From Salvator merianae (Eukaryota > Chordata > Lepidosauria > Squamata > Teiidae): a stretch of DNA of 64,000 bases. Below, in pieces: positions 45,003-55,571 of the stretch. Made by a program: the position numbers and the translations under genes. Below the pieces are notes generated by a model that worked only from the letters and a program-made list of their open reading frames with translations, made no database searches and had not been told where the DNA came from. The stretch lies in NCBI GenBank assembly GCA_003586115.2, contig QVOM02000023.1, positions 1,673,283 through 1,737,282 of the forward strand, in the 5' to 3' direction. The number at the start of each line of letters is the position of its first letter. Positions within the stretch are counted from its first letter, which is position 1.

Positions 45003-45600
45003 AGAACATAAGAAAAGCCCTGCTGGATCAGGCCACAGCCCACCTAGTCCAGCATCCTGTCTCAATTGCTTCTGGGCATCTCAAGCAGAAGACAAAGACA
45101 AAACCTTCACCTGCTCTTGACTCCCTGCAAATGGCCCTGAGAGGCACCTTACCTGTCTCTCCAACCTGGAGGCTGTACCTGGGCATCCATTCTAGTAGCC
45201 ATTGATACACCTGTCATCCATGAATTGAGAGAAGCCCTGCAGGATCAGGCCACAGCCCACCTAGTCCAGCATCCTGTCTCAATTGCTTCTGGGCATCTCA
45301 AGCAGAAGACAAAGACAAAACCTTCACCTGCTCTCGACTCCCTGCAAATGGCCCTTAGAGGCATCCTACCAGTCTCTCCAACCCTGGGACAGTACCAAGG
45401 CGTCAGTTCTAAAAGCCATTGATATACCTGTCCTCCATGAATTTGTCTAACCCTAAAAGAACCTAAGAGGAGCCCTGCTGGATCATGCCACAGCGCCTCT
45501 AGTCCAGACATCCCATCTCACACAGTGGCCGCCAATTGCTTGTGAACTCTCAAGGGGACAACCAAGGAAAAACTCCAACTGCTCTCAGTTCTCATCTAAC
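45003..45600 (-). mobile_element. CR1/L3-type LINE tail, tandem units (antisense)
   Basis: Units at about 45003, 45230 and 45458, the first two almost identical over 200 bases (GCCCACCTAGTCCAGCATCC then TGTCTCAATTGCTTCTGGGC in both). They share the same internal deletion, suggesting a local duplication; the third is degraded. Confidence 0.78.
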
Positions 45601-46977
45601 CAGCAGCAACCACTGATTCGCATGGCATATTTTAGAAACTTCAGCACTGTGGCAAGTAGAATTCTGTTTGAAGTTTGGGAACCTCAAAAGATGAGCTTTT
45701 GAAAAAGGTCACCTGGAGAGCATGATTATCTTCTGTCCTGCCAATGCACCTCTTCTAGGACTTGGGCTGGGAACTGGACACCACTTAAGCATGACCATTC
45801 CTGCCCCTGACCCCTTGGCAGGGTCATGCATGCTGGGGCTGATGGGAGATGGAGTCCAAGACAGCCATGATGGCTGAGGCTGATGAGAATTGCGTTCCCA
45901 GATATCTGTGCTGGAATGAAGGAATGAAGGAACGAAGGAATGATGGAAGGAACTCTGTGCTTGTTTCCCAGAGACAACAATTCACTTTGAATGGGAGCTC
46001 AGGCACTACTGAAGCTCCCTTTTTGTGTAGGGCTGGATTTTTGCAGAGGTGCTTTCAAAAGCGCTGCGTTCGTTCTCTGCGAACAACTGAGCAATTTCTA
46101 ACATGCAATTTCCACACATTTCAACCGGAATAAGATAAGCAATTCATCACCGGCCCTGCTGTGTGGATTTTCATACTGAATGGATATGCAAATTTACTAC
46201 TACAGGATTTCAAGTCAGCACTGGTGCCTGGGAATCAAAAATATGTACAGCAGAAAGTGCAAATGACGAAAAGTCTTGGATCTGCTATTAGAGGGAGCTA
46301 TTAAAATGAAAGCCCTGCAAAGAAGTGGAAGAAGAGACAGGAGCAGAAGAAGCTGGTAATTAAACCTCAGCAGTGAGCCTGATCCTGATGCTGGGAGAGC
46401 TCTTTTCAACCAAGACGGGAGTCCGTCCATCAAGACACGACAGACCTCTGGGCCTAAAGCTCTGTGCAGGTGTGGGCACCTGTACCCATATATGCACAGA
46501 TACCAAGACCGGTATGCACACGTCCACACATCAGCGGGTAGGAATGCAGTAGGAGAAACACAGAATATGATGGTGTTTGCAGACCTCAGCGCCCAAGAAA
46601 TCTCTTGCACCTTCCTTAGACGCACAGTCTCCATATTGGAAAGGCAAGTTCCTAGTCCTTATTCTTGCACAGTTTTACCTGGGTACCTGCGAAACCTGAA
46701 GAAGCCATGAAGTGGCAATTTGCCTGTGCAATTTGAACCTGCCTCCAAGGGCAGAATCCACCAGGATAACCCACTTGGCAAAGAACTTGCTGCCCGTGGG
46801 TACCTGCACAACCACTGGGCCGATGGACAATACCAATGGAGATGCGAACTGGCCACTGTCTGGCCACAGCTGTTAATGGCAGTGCAGAAAACTGTCAACT
46901 TCTAGCGCTATTTTCTGGGCTTCAGAAAAGGGCCACGGTCATACCCTCTGAAGCTAGGGAACATGATGTTTGCAAGG
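45601..46977. other. Unassigned TTLL11 intron sequence
   Basis: About 1.4 kb. A short GAAT/GAAC-type simple repeat lies at 45918-45950 and minisatellite-type words at 45835-45900. Otherwise nothing recognised. Confidence 0.4.
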
Positions 46978-46985
46978 GTGAGAAG

Positions 46986-47160
46986 CAGTGGCAGCCCGTC
47001 GTTTTAAGGGTGGGTGTTCGGAACCCACAGGAAGAGGGAGATCACTGTTCGCGGGGCCTCGGGGCCTCCGTACTATCGAGGCCCGGAAGCCCCACGAACA
47101 GCAATCGCCCCCTTCCTGCGGGTTCCGAATACCCACCCTTAAAGCAACAGGCCGCCACTG
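46986..47160. mobile_element. Palindromic fold-back MITE, copy 4
   Basis: 175 bp. CAGTGGCAGCCCGTCGTTTT mirrors TTAAAGCAACAGGCCGCCACTG in outline, with GGGTGGGTGTTCGGAACCC against GGGTTCCGAATACCCACCC and GGGGCCTCCGTA against CGAGGCCCGG near the centre. Flanking 8-mers gtgagaag and gtgaaaag match at 7/8. Confidence 0.88.
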
Positions 47161-47182
47161 GTGAAAAGGCAACAGGTGCAAG

Positions 47183-47402
47183 CAGCGGCGTAGCTAAAAG
47201 TTTTTCCGCCCGGGGAGAAGTGGCGGCAGAGAAGCGCGAGTGAGGGTGCCCCGCCCTGCAGCCTCCTACTCCCGCCGCCGCCCTGATGACTGCCGGGTGG
47301 GCGGGCGCACCACCAGGCGGGGACCTGGCTCCATGGGCCGCCCGGGACAATGCGCCGCCCAGGGCGGGACGCCCCCCCACGTCCCCCCTTGCTACGCCAT
47401 TG
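47183..47402. mobile_element. Non-autonomous hAT-like element, CAGCGGCGTAGC termini
   Basis: 220 bp, GC-rich, without transposase. The left end CAGCGGCGTAGCTA is mirrored at the right end by TTGCTACGCCATTG (11/14). Perfect 8-bp target duplication ggtgcaag at 47175-47182 and 47403-47410. Different family from the fold-back elements: the interior is not palindromic overall. It lies 216 bp past the donor of the TTLL11 exon at 47618. Confidence 0.9.
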
Positions 47403-47617
47403 GGTGCAAGCAGGATCCGTTCCTCTTCTGGGGTAGGGCCCTGCACTCCTGCTTCTTCGTGCAGAGGCTGCCTGAACTGGAGTCATTCCAGAATGGAGAT
47501 GTTCTTCCCGGGCACAGAATGTGAATGTTGTCTTTAGCAAAGAGCACCTGCAGCCTCGGCTCTCTCCTGCACGCAACGCACACATCTTGGAACATGAAAG
47601 CAGGTTGCCACACTTAC

Positions 47618-47739
47618 ATCTCTTCCTTTTTCTTCTTTTTCTTTTGGGGGTCCACTAGTCGGAGGGTGTCCCTGATGACAGCAACCTTAATCTCCTCGTC
47701 AACAGGGCTTGGGATGTATTCAATCACTCCCGGAGAAAT
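47618..47739 (-). CDS. TTLL11: TTLL11 internal exon, end of TTL domain and lysine-rich linker
   Basis: 122-nt exon, phase 0 at its acceptor (ATCGGCAG), two bases over at its donor (GAT|GTAAGTG). It encodes ISPGVIEYIPSPVDEEIK, VAVIRDTLRLVDPQ and then a run of six lysines and two glutamates. The first part closes the catalytic TTL domain and follows the metal-binding motif of the preceding exon. The VDEE-KVAVIRDTLRL block is a clear TTLL11 match. The poly-lysine run extends a shorter basic stretch in human as I recall it, and may help grip the acidic tubulin tail (inference). Confidence 0.95.
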
Positions 47740-47799
47740 CTGCCGATTCCAAAACACACAGGGAAAAGTGACAGGTTTCGCAAGAGCAGGGGCCACGCG

Positions 47800-49229
47800 T
47801 AGTTGGACAAGGCATCTCTTGGAAATAATCCATCCTTCTCTGAGGGAACCCTCAAGAGCCTTTTCTGCAACGTCGCAGAGAGGACCAGCAAAACAGATAT
47901 CCAAGAATTAGTGCACCCGTAAATTCAAGGCCAGCAACCACTCCACTGTCTTGAATTATCATGTTCCTTATGTGAAACTAGATTCTCATATTGCTTCCAA
48001 CCTTTTTTTCTGTCTTGTTTCTTTCCCTCTTCTTCAGACCTGCTTCTTTGCCTCTGAACAAGAATTGGATGGCCACCTGCAAGTCCCACCCTCAGCCTTA
48101 CTCTAGGAATACCATCCCCTCTCCTTTCCCAAACCTGCATTTTCAGCATTTTCTCCTGAGAACCACCTACCTTACTAGGCTGTATGTTTGAAAGCATACA
48201 ACCCAAATGTAAACCCTAATTGTATCAAGTTGGTTTTTATGCCAGATACTCAGGTTGGTTATAATATATGTATTCACAATGGTTTCCTCCTACTCTTCCA
48301 TGATGCACACTACAACAAGCAAGCCCATCCTCAGAAAGGGGTCCTTGACAGTGCCATGCACCATCCCCATTGGCACTTAATGCTGTAAAGGTGCCCTCAG
48401 AGTTCTTTATCACAGTATCACCCTATTCTTGGGGTGGAAATGTAGCTTAGATGTGTATAAAACTAAGTTTCCAGGCTAAAGCAGACTATGGCAGATCCCA
48501 GGTAGTTTGGACTAGCATGTGGAAGGCAGGCTCCTATTCCAGGATATATCCCAGAATAAGGCCCAGTGTGAAAAGGGCCTAGGAAACCTATGTCTCCTTC
48601 CAGATAAATCTAGATTCCAGTCATCATTCTTGACCATTGGACAGCCTGGCTAGGACTGATAGGGTTTGGGGATCTCATACATCTGCAACATCACAGATTT
48701 CTCATTCTCAGCTCCATCCTTTTTTAGACTGCAAAATCAAATATAAAGGCATAATCCCCATTGCTTTGTATCAGGCATTCCCAACCTCATACTGTCCAGA
48801 TGTTCTGAGCTACAACTTCTACCAGCCCCAGCAGAGAAGTTCATAGATGTTTCCTCCCAGTATGAGTGTGGAAAGAAGCAAAAGAGCTTCTTAATTATCA
48901 TTCACCATGGCATGCATGAGAAGAGAAGCATCTCATCATAACCAGTTCTAAAACCTCTCAGGTGAAGCAAGGCAGTCTGGTGCTATCCTAAGATGCTTCA
49001 GAATCTGAGAAATCCATTCATAGATCTGGTCTACTTTGGTTTTCTGGGTAAAGAAGTGGTTTTGTGCGAAAAGAAGTGGATGAGAAAAGAGTTATGTAAG
49101 GGCCCTGGAAAAGTTTAAGCTACGACGTCACGCAGGTGAGGAAGTCAACATTCTTCTTCTAAGAAAAGCAGCCTAGAGAACAAACTCCGCATCACTCCAA
49201 ATGTGGTATGCTGGATTAGAGGGCCTTAC
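47800..49229. other. TTLL11 intron sequence, unassigned
   Basis: About 1.4 kb between two exons. No repeat boundaries recognised except words such as GCCCAGTGTGAAAAGGGCC near 48570. Confidence 0.4.
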
Positions 49230-49325
49230 CTCTTTCTCGTGCTCAATTTTCATGCTCGGATTAGCATTGACCTCCAGTAATATTGGCTTCAAGTTCTTCA
49301 TCAGGAGAATGTCAAACCCTAAAAT
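49230..49325 (-). CDS. TTLL11: TTLL11 internal exon with ATP-grasp metal-binding motif
   Basis: Exactly 32 codons, phase 0 on both sides: ILGFDILLMKNLKPILLE then VNANPSMKIEHEKE. The E-V-N triplet within LLEVNANPS is the conserved glutamate/asparagine pair that holds magnesium and ATP in ATP-grasp ligases and is essential in TTLL enzymes. Acceptor TTTCAAG, donor GAG|GTAAGG. The residue before ISPGV in the next exon is glutamate, as expected. Confidence 0.96.
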
Positions 49326-49765
49326 CTTGAAACAAGAGATACCAATAGCTTTTTCTTTTTCCCCTTCTCCTCATCCACCAAAATTGTTTCCGGGCTCCCC
49401 TAACTGGGTTGAAGCAGGTTCACAACAAAACTGAACTTAACTGACGCCTACATCACAGTATGGGCTAATGGTTTACCAAAAGCATGCAAAAGATTCCTCC
49501 GTACAAGCTACAGCCACTCTAATTCACACAGGGCACTTCCACATGGCTTTGGAGCAGAGGTGCCTAAAGGAAAGATGGGGGCAGCTTTGCCCTTTCTGCT
49601 GCCTCTGCTGCCCTCATAGCCACTCAAAGAAAACAGTAGTGGTAGCAAAAAAGGGAAAACAGGGTCATATGCATTCCTTCCCCTTGGATTTTAGAGCTTT
49701 ATGAACTTTGAAAAGAAGCTCAGAGTCCACGCAAGCACCTGGACCCACATTTGCAATATTTTTGG

Positions 49766-49983
49766 CAGTGGTGCCTGCTGGTTTTAAGGCTGCGTGTTCG
49801 TAACTGGGGGAAAGCAAGCACTTGCTGTTCACGGGCCACCGGGCCACCGTACTGTCGCAGCAGGTCACTGGGCGGGGCTTGTTGTGACCTGCTGCGACAG
49901 TATGGAGGCCCAGAGGACCTGCAAACAGCAAGTGCTTGCTTTCCTCCGGTTACGAACACCCAGCCTTAAAGCCATGGCCAATG
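49766..49983. mobile_element. Palindromic fold-back MITE, copy 5 (older)
   Basis: About 218 bp. CAGTGGTGCC at the left; the right end has decayed to GGCCAATG. Inner arms remain clear: GCGTGTTCGTAAC against GTTACGAACACCC, AAGCAAGCACTTGCTGTT against AACAGCAAGTGCTTGCTT, and CTGTCGCAGCAGGTCA against TGACCTGCTGCGACAG. No target duplication is recognisable. It lies in the intron between the two exons of the catalytic core. Confidence 0.82.
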
Positions 49984-50577
49984 GGTAGGAAATCCCTTCC
50001 CACTGAGGAGTCCTACACCCAAACAGTGGAGGAGGATTGGTGCCATTTGCTCTGTGCAGCTACTTTGAAACGCTCACAAACGGTTGTGGAGGCTCACTGA
50101 GGGGACGGTCCTGTGGAGAAAACTTTTCAATATATTCTCTTTAGATGGAAAAAAGGATCATAGGGGGAAACGGGCACAGTTAAAAAAAGAAAGCACACAA
50201 GTCCTCATTATATACAGAGGGTGAAAAAGTCCCTATAGCTCCCTTGAACTTAACTGAAGCAGTCTTTCTTCAGCCAGTTGCAGATAAAAAGGCAAAGGAT
50301 TCTGTCCCCAATTCAAATCGTGCCTCAGTTCTAAGAGCCTCCAGCTGCTCCGGTGGGAACTGGGTTAATACCGTGGTGGAAATGTCTCCAGTTAGGCCTG
50401 TGGAAACGTTTTAAATCAGGAGCCCTCAAACTTTTACAGGGCATCACAGCTTTGGATAGTGCTGTGCAGCAGAATTTTTATCACAAAAGCCAAGAATTTA
50501 CCAAAAAACAGAACAAAACCCCATAACCTCATTCAGGAATAGAGTCACAGAAGCACTTGCGCAAATTCTCAGCTCAC
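49984..50577. other. TTLL11 intron sequence, unassigned
   Basis: No feature recognised; ends at the donor of the large catalytic exon. Confidence 0.4.
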
Positions 50578-51153
50578 CTGAAAGCAAGTTGGTCCCGGTT
50601 TCCCTACAGGAATGTCACATTGGTAGTAAACCTTCAAATCAGGGACGATGGCAATAATTGTCTTGATGACTAGCGAGACAATGTCGGACCAGACCTTCCG
50701 GATGTCCACGCCGTTGGACGCTAGCCTGCTAAGGATGCTTGAAAAGGTTCGCTTGCTGCCCGTGTTGCTGCTGTCCGAGTGGACGAAGTTCCCGCTGTGA
50801 ACGTTGAGCGAGTAATTCGTCAAGTGCATGTATACCTGGTGGAGATTTTTGGGGGCCGGCTCTTGATAGGGCTCCGTGCAGAAACGGCAAAGTCCATCTT
50901 TGGCCACATAAACCTCCAGAGGATCTAAAGATTTCAGCAGGACGTACAGACGGATGTCAAACTTGAGCTTGTCAATCAGGAGTGGTTTGGACATGTATTC
51001 CTGGACCACGGCTGGCCTGGTTTGAAGGTTCCCTGTCATTCGGATATCGGTGGGCTCTTTAATGAGATAAATCCCATCCCCTTGACACCCACCATCCGGT
51101 TTCACAATGAAGGTGGGTCTCCACATGGGATTCGTATCTTTTATCATATGGAC
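50578..51153 (-). CDS. TTLL11: TTLL11 main catalytic exon (TTL/ATP-grasp domain)
   Basis: TTLL11 is a tubulin polyglutamylase: it uses ATP to add and lengthen glutamate side chains on tubulin tails, with a preference for alpha-tubulin and for elongation, on stable and ciliary microtubules. This 192-codon exon is phase 0 at both ends (acceptor TTTTCCCAG, donor CAG|GTGAGC). It carries the core: TFIVKPDGGCQGDGIYLI with the ATP-binding lysine and glycine loop; VVQEYMSKPLLI; LKFDIRLYVLL with the charged DxR; and HLTNYSLN. It ends GKPGPTCFQ. All motifs expected of an active enzyme that this exon should contain are intact. KRTFSSIL and KVWSD are further family landmarks. Nearly every residue matches the human protein as I recall it, and TTLL11 fits better than TTLL6 or TTLL13. 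Confidence 0.97.
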
Positions 51154-51654
51154 CTGGGAAAAGTGGGAGATACAGGAGAAACGTGTTACTCCGTCAGAGA
51201 GGCCTGCTTCAGACTTTTCCGCTAATTAAAAGGAATGGAGCATCAGTGAATTGCTTGCAACTTATTCTTCCCAGCACCTCCCATTTTCCAAAAACTTTAC
51301 AAGGCAGGGTGGCACATCTCAGTATTCGTAAAAGTGGCATAAAGCGCGATGTTTGGTGACAAAGCCGGTGCTTTTCTTTGAAACACATATGGACGGCCAT
51401 ATGCGGAGGCTGTTCTACCGGCCATCTGCTTTCTTCTGAACAGCAAACCAGGGCTTTTGCCGGGGGTGGGAGAGGAGAGGATTTTACCAAGGACACATAG
51501 ATTTCTCAGGCTGCTGCAGACAACCATCGCCACCCTTCGCATGGGTCGCTCGTCATGGACTTACCCACAGGATGGGACAAGGACTCCCCAATAATGACTT
51601 CTTGCTGAGCCTTGAGACTGAATTTGGGGCTGAATACAAGGACGTTGCCTGAGA

Positions 51655-51765
51655 ACGCCCAGAAGTCCTAGGTGGCCACTGTGCAAGGCAGGAGGCTGGA
51701 CAAGGTGGGCTGTGGCCTGATCCAGCAGGGCTTCTCTTATGCTATTTCTTATGTTCTTATGACCT
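51655..51765 (+). mobile_element. CR1/L3-type LINE tail fragment
   Basis: GGCCACTGTGCAAGGCAGG, GCTGGACAAGGTGGGCTG, GATCCAGCAGGGCTTCTCTT, then TTATGTTCTTATGACC. Confidence 0.72.
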
Positions 51766-51839
51766 TCTGAAGTCTCCTTCCTCCAATGTTCAATTTCTTT
51801 TATTCTTTTTTTGTATTCTTATTAGAATTCCTAGGCTAC

Positions 51840-51980
51840 CCACTTCCGGGAACCTGAAGTGGGTTCAGAGAACAGCTAAAAATGATATGGGGACTGGAGA
51901 ACAGGCCCTGCGAGGACAGGCTGAGGGAACTGAGGATGTTCAGGCTGGAGAAGAGGAGGCTGAGAGGAGTCATAATATAT
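51840..51980 (+). mobile_element. CR1 LINE fragment (internal)
   Basis: Sense CR1 segment from within the ORF2 end: GAGAACAGCTAAAAATGATA, GGACAGGCTGAGGGAACTG, GTTCAGGCTGGAGAAGAGGA and GGCTGAGAGGAGTCATAAT. Confidence 0.7.
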
Positions 51981-52559
51981 TGGTTGGGAAAATGGACAGG
52001 AGTTCTTCTTCAGAGCCACAGATACTAGAACCAGAAATAACAGGTACAGGTTGCAGCTCCCTAGGATCTCCCCTCAAGACAAGGAAAGGTTCCTGACCCT
52101 TGAGACCTATGGGAGTTGTGGATTCTCCATCTGTGGAGAAGAACCTAGACAGCTGCTTCTCACCAAAGATTGATTGGCTTTCCCAGGCATGTTTCACCTG
52201 GGGATCTTCCTGACATTCTTGCCAGCACAGCCCCACCTGCCGGAGATGGCTGTGCACCCAGGACAGTCAAGGTCCTCTTGACTGAGGGGGCGGGGAAGTC
52301 CACAGGCCCACCCAAAGGGCTGGGATCGCTGCACCTTCCATGGGGTCCAGAAGGCAGCCATGCCGCCAAAACCTCCTCCCGTGCCCACTTTCGTCTACTG
52401 ACATTCATACCCCACCCAGTACCACATCATCCGTAGCTTCTGCTAGAGAGACAACTGATGGTCCATCCAACTGCCTTATGGGTTCCACTCCAGATTGTCT
52501 ACCTGCATTTCCTCAGCGTTTCCCTTTCTCAAGAGATCCACAAGGCAGCGAGGTTATTT
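51981..52559. other. TTLL11 intron sequence, unassigned
   Basis: Nothing recognised between the CR1 fragment and the tRNA-like repeat. Confidence 0.4.
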
Positions 52560-52690
52560 AACCCACAGCTGGGAAGACCCAGTGAGCTTCCATGGCGGAG
52601 CAGAGATTCGAATCGAGGGCCTCCTGGATTCCAGTCTAGTGCACTTAACCAACGGATCAGAGGGCCTCTCACCTTGGCACCATGCCAATC
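52560..52690 (-). mobile_element. tRNA-like SINE fragment
   Basis: GCAGAGATTCGAATCGAGGG contains a B-box-like GATTCGAATC (a perfect 10-bp palindrome, so strand is set by the rest). It is followed by CAGTCTAGTGCACTTAACCA, the antisense of a tRNA-like head. It resembles squamate SINEs whose antisense carries GGATTTGAACC and CTAACC. No matching acceptor stem, so not a tRNA gene. Confidence 0.5.
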
Positions 52691-52752
52691 CCCAAGCTGA
52701 GCTAAGCAACCTGCTGCCGGAGGAACCATAGAGAGAGGGGAAAGCCACCTAC

Positions 52753-52886
52753 CTCTGCGAGAAAGATGGCAAACTCCTCCGGCAGGATCCAGGAACGGGG
52801 GTAGAAGTTGTATTCCTCGGGGAACAACTCCTGCATAGTCCGCATGGCTCGGCTCAGCGTGATCTTCCGCACCATTTCGGTCATGC
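52753..52886 (-). CDS. TTLL11: TTLL11 internal exon, TTL domain
   Basis: 134-nt exon. It starts with GC that completes a glycine codon, then MTEMVRKITLSRAMRTMQ, ELFPEEYNFYPRSWILP and EEFAIFLAE. The block LFPEEYNFYPRSWILP is a signature of the TTLL6/11/13 group, just N-terminal to the ATP-binding loop. Acceptor CCCCCCAAG, donor GAG|GTAGGT. The conserved KITLSRAM helix corresponds to the family segment after VNKFPGM. Confidence 0.96.
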
Positions 52887-53255
52887 CTTGGGGGGGAAGG
52901 AAGTCGTTAGCAGATCTGCAGCGGGAAGGTCCAGTCTCTGCGGGAGTTATTAGGAGGGCAGCTCTAACCATCCCTGTGCAATTGGCATGGCTGGGGTAGG
53001 GGAAGACTTGCTAGGCAATGCAGTTCAACCCCCTCTGGGTTGGAGAAACAATTCAGGAAGCTAAGGACTATTGGATCTACCAGAGGCAGCAGCTGGTGGA
53101 GGTGAAACCATCCACAGTACGGAAACAAACAGACCTGGCAGGGACAGAGAACCCGGCACCTGCCAGACGTCCCTGGACTCCGACTACCATAGGCCTTTGT
53201 TCAGCGGAACCAGCTGCTGAGGCTGATGGGAATGGAGTGTGGGAACATCTAGTGG

Positions 53256-53592
53256 TAGGGTTATGCATGAATGAAATTCGCATTTCCGATGCACCATTGA
53301 AGTGAATATCTGTATTTTCAGTTTGTCAGCGAATCGCCATGTCAGAAAAGGGTTTTTTTGCATTCCTTTTTGTGGTCTTCACAATGCTTTCCCCACCGAA
53401 AATGCCCTTTTCATGGGTTAAAACACAGCAAAGACGTGAGAATTTGAACAAATATTCCACTTTCGCAAAAGAAGAGGGTGGTTCATTTCAACTGAAAATG
53501 CGAAAAAGCACATTTTCAATTTGGTTTCAATATCAAAAATGCAAAATATTCAATCACATCTTCAAACATGGAACAAATTTTGCACATCTCTA
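53256..53592. mobile_element. Non-autonomous hAT-like element, CAGAGATGTGCA family, copy 3
   Basis: 337 bp with termini TAGGGTTATGCATG and TTTTGCACATCTCTA. Perfect 8-bp target duplication tctagtgg at 53248-53255 and 53593-53600; the surrounding repeat extends to 10 bases by chance or by terminal matching. The interior shares GAAAAGGGTTTTTT-like words with the copy at 13.9 kb. No transposase. Confidence 0.75.
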
Positions 53593-53916
53593 TCTAGTGG
53601 TCCAGTGTTTAGATCCCCAACTGCCAGCCTTGCCAATTCCAGAGGTGGAAAGAGAGAACTGCCCAGATGGGATGCCCAGCTGCACCCTCCAGATGTTCCT
53701 GGCATGGAATGGTGAGCAGTAGCTTAGCAACATCTGGAGGGCCAAGCAGAGCACCCCAGTTCAGGCACACCTTTCCCTAGCGCACCTGTCGGACTGGGGC
53801 CCAGCAGAGCAAAGAAAGGCCAAGGAGGTAAAGATAAACAGATGAGAACGCCCATTACTCATAGGCGCCCGCTATAGTGACTTTTGGGAAACTACTTTTG
53901 GGAAGAAGGAAGGACT

Positions 53917-54170
53917 AGAAACAATGGGGTGAAACTTCAAGGGAGGAGATACAGGCTAGATATTAGGAAAAACTTCCTGACAATAAGGGCGATCAGTCAC
54001 TGGAACAGGTTGCCCAGGGGGTGGAGAGCTCTCCTTCGCTGGAGGCCTTCAAGGAGAGGCTGAACAGACACCTGTCTGGGATGGTTTAGTGGATCCTGCA
54101 TGGAGCAGGGGGTTGGACTAGATGACCCTGGAGGTCCCTTCCAACTCTATGATTCTATGATTCTATATTG
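53917..54170 (+). mobile_element. CR1 LINE 3' end
   Basis: Sense CR1 terminus: GATACAGGCTAGATATTAGG, AAAAACTTCCTGACAATAAG, GGGGGTTGGACTAGATGACC, then CCAACTCTATGATTCTATGA with the octamer-type direct tail repeat (ATGATTCT) typical of CR1. Confidence 0.93.
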
Positions 54171-54311
54171 AAAAGCTTTTTGCTCACTCAGGAAGCATTT
54201 TCTGTACTCTAAGAGGTTATTTCTGTATTCCCTTTCAGGGTATTTCTAATATTTCTCTTGGTCCTACTCACTGCATTGTTGGCAATTTGATGCTGTCAGG
54301 CTTTTGGGATA

Positions 54312-54372
54312 GTATTATTATTATTATTATTATTACTACTACTACTACTACTACTGCTACCACTACTACTAC
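54312..54372. repeat. Compound trinucleotide microsatellite (ATT)n(ACT)n
   Basis: A run of ATT units switches to ACT units with GCT, ACC and ATG variants; further dinucleotide TA/TG steps follow to about 54450. Confidence 0.95.
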
Positions 54373-54839
54373 TATGACTACGATTTGGTCAACTACTTTA
54401 AGCTGCATATATATAGATATGTATGTATGTACATGTACATGCACATGTATGGTGAGGTTCTTGGGCAGATAGAGTGTACCAGCAGTAGGTATTAACATGT
54501 GAACCAATGAGGCCCTGAAGAGGCCCACGAGGGGCTGTAATCCAGATTAAAGGTAAGTGCAGACGGCCCTATGGCTACCTCTGGTCAAGGAGACCATCTA
54601 CCTCCAAAGACCTGTGTCTGGGGGGCTCAGAGCAGGGCGATAGGTAGCGCTCCTGTCCTGTGGGGAGCCCAGGCGGCTCGAAGCCACGGGCCACCAGCCC
54701 AGTAGAGCAGGGCATCCCTTGGCTTCTTAGCATCAGAGGCAACGCCTTGGCTGCACTTTGCAGTTAGCGCACACAGCAACCTCTGGCATTTCATTAAGTT
54801 GTGGAATTAAGACCCCTGCCCTTCTCCCATCGCTGTTTC

Positions 54840-55060
54840 AGAGGAACAAAATTTAATAGCTCTTTGCTGGGCGCAATAAGCAATGAAGTGGAGAGCTCTG
54901 CTGAATCAATAACTCGCCCGTTAGCAGGATCTAGGAGAAGGATTAAAGCCGAAAGTTGGAGTTTACTGCCCATAATAACCGTCATATTAGGGAAAGGTTG
55001 CCTTAAACTCAGCTCTGCTCTCTTTTTCTCTCTCTCGCTATAGATGGCAGGGAGCAACTC
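54840..55060. other. Candidate conserved non-coding block
   Basis: Repeat-free: CAAAATTTAATAGCTCTTTG, GCAATAAGCAATGAAGTGG, GGATTAAAGCCGAAAG and CATAATAACCGTCATATTAG in about 200 bases. Even composition and no ORF; lies about 0.5 kb downstream of the TTLL11 exon at 55572. Confidence 0.3.
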
Positions 55061-55571
55061 TGTTCTGAAAATCTTTCCCAGGAAAGCCGCCCCTGAGAGC
55101 AGGTACGCTGGCAGACTCTTTTAACCATTTTTCAAATAACTTTTTTTTCTTTTACACAGAACTCTGGGGACCCACTTAACAGTCCTTGCTGGTTGCCTGA
55201 GAATCAGTCACTGGGCTCCAGAGTTCATATATGAACTATCTGGCATTATCACAATCTGAGAGGGAATGGAGACACAGCTGGATTCCAGCAGCTGGAAAAT
55301 GCTGATCCAGAGATACCAGTGATTGTGCTGCCAGCCATCGGCGGTTTGTGTGGATGCCATCTAAGGCCATTGGCTGAAGTGATTGAAGGAGAACTACAGT
55401 TTCACCTGGGAAAGGCATCCTCGATCAAATACGAAAATGTCTTCTGCATTAGGCAACAACGCTTAGCCGAAACTCAACCTCCAAACAGATAGCTCTGTCA
55501 CAAGATTTGCCTGTCTTGAAAGGCTGTCCTGTTTTCTTAAGCTTTTAATTAGCAAGACAAAGTTTAATTAC

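Noticed and set aside
50578..51153. Assignment to TTLL6 or TTLL13
   Set aside because: Shared motifs exist, but the C-terminal exons (LKQVFPKYAKQF, ADILYIDITRR) are TTLL11-specific as I recall, and synteny agrees.
52590..52650. tRNA gene on the reverse strand
   Set aside because: B-box-like GATTCGAATC is present, but no acceptor stem pairing or full cloverleaf can be drawn; SINE-like.
52886..52971. Extended N-terminal part of the reverse frame through the TTLL11 exon
   Set aside because: The open frame reads on past the acceptor at 52887, but residues before GMTEM do not match the family and the phase of the upstream exon fits the acceptor.
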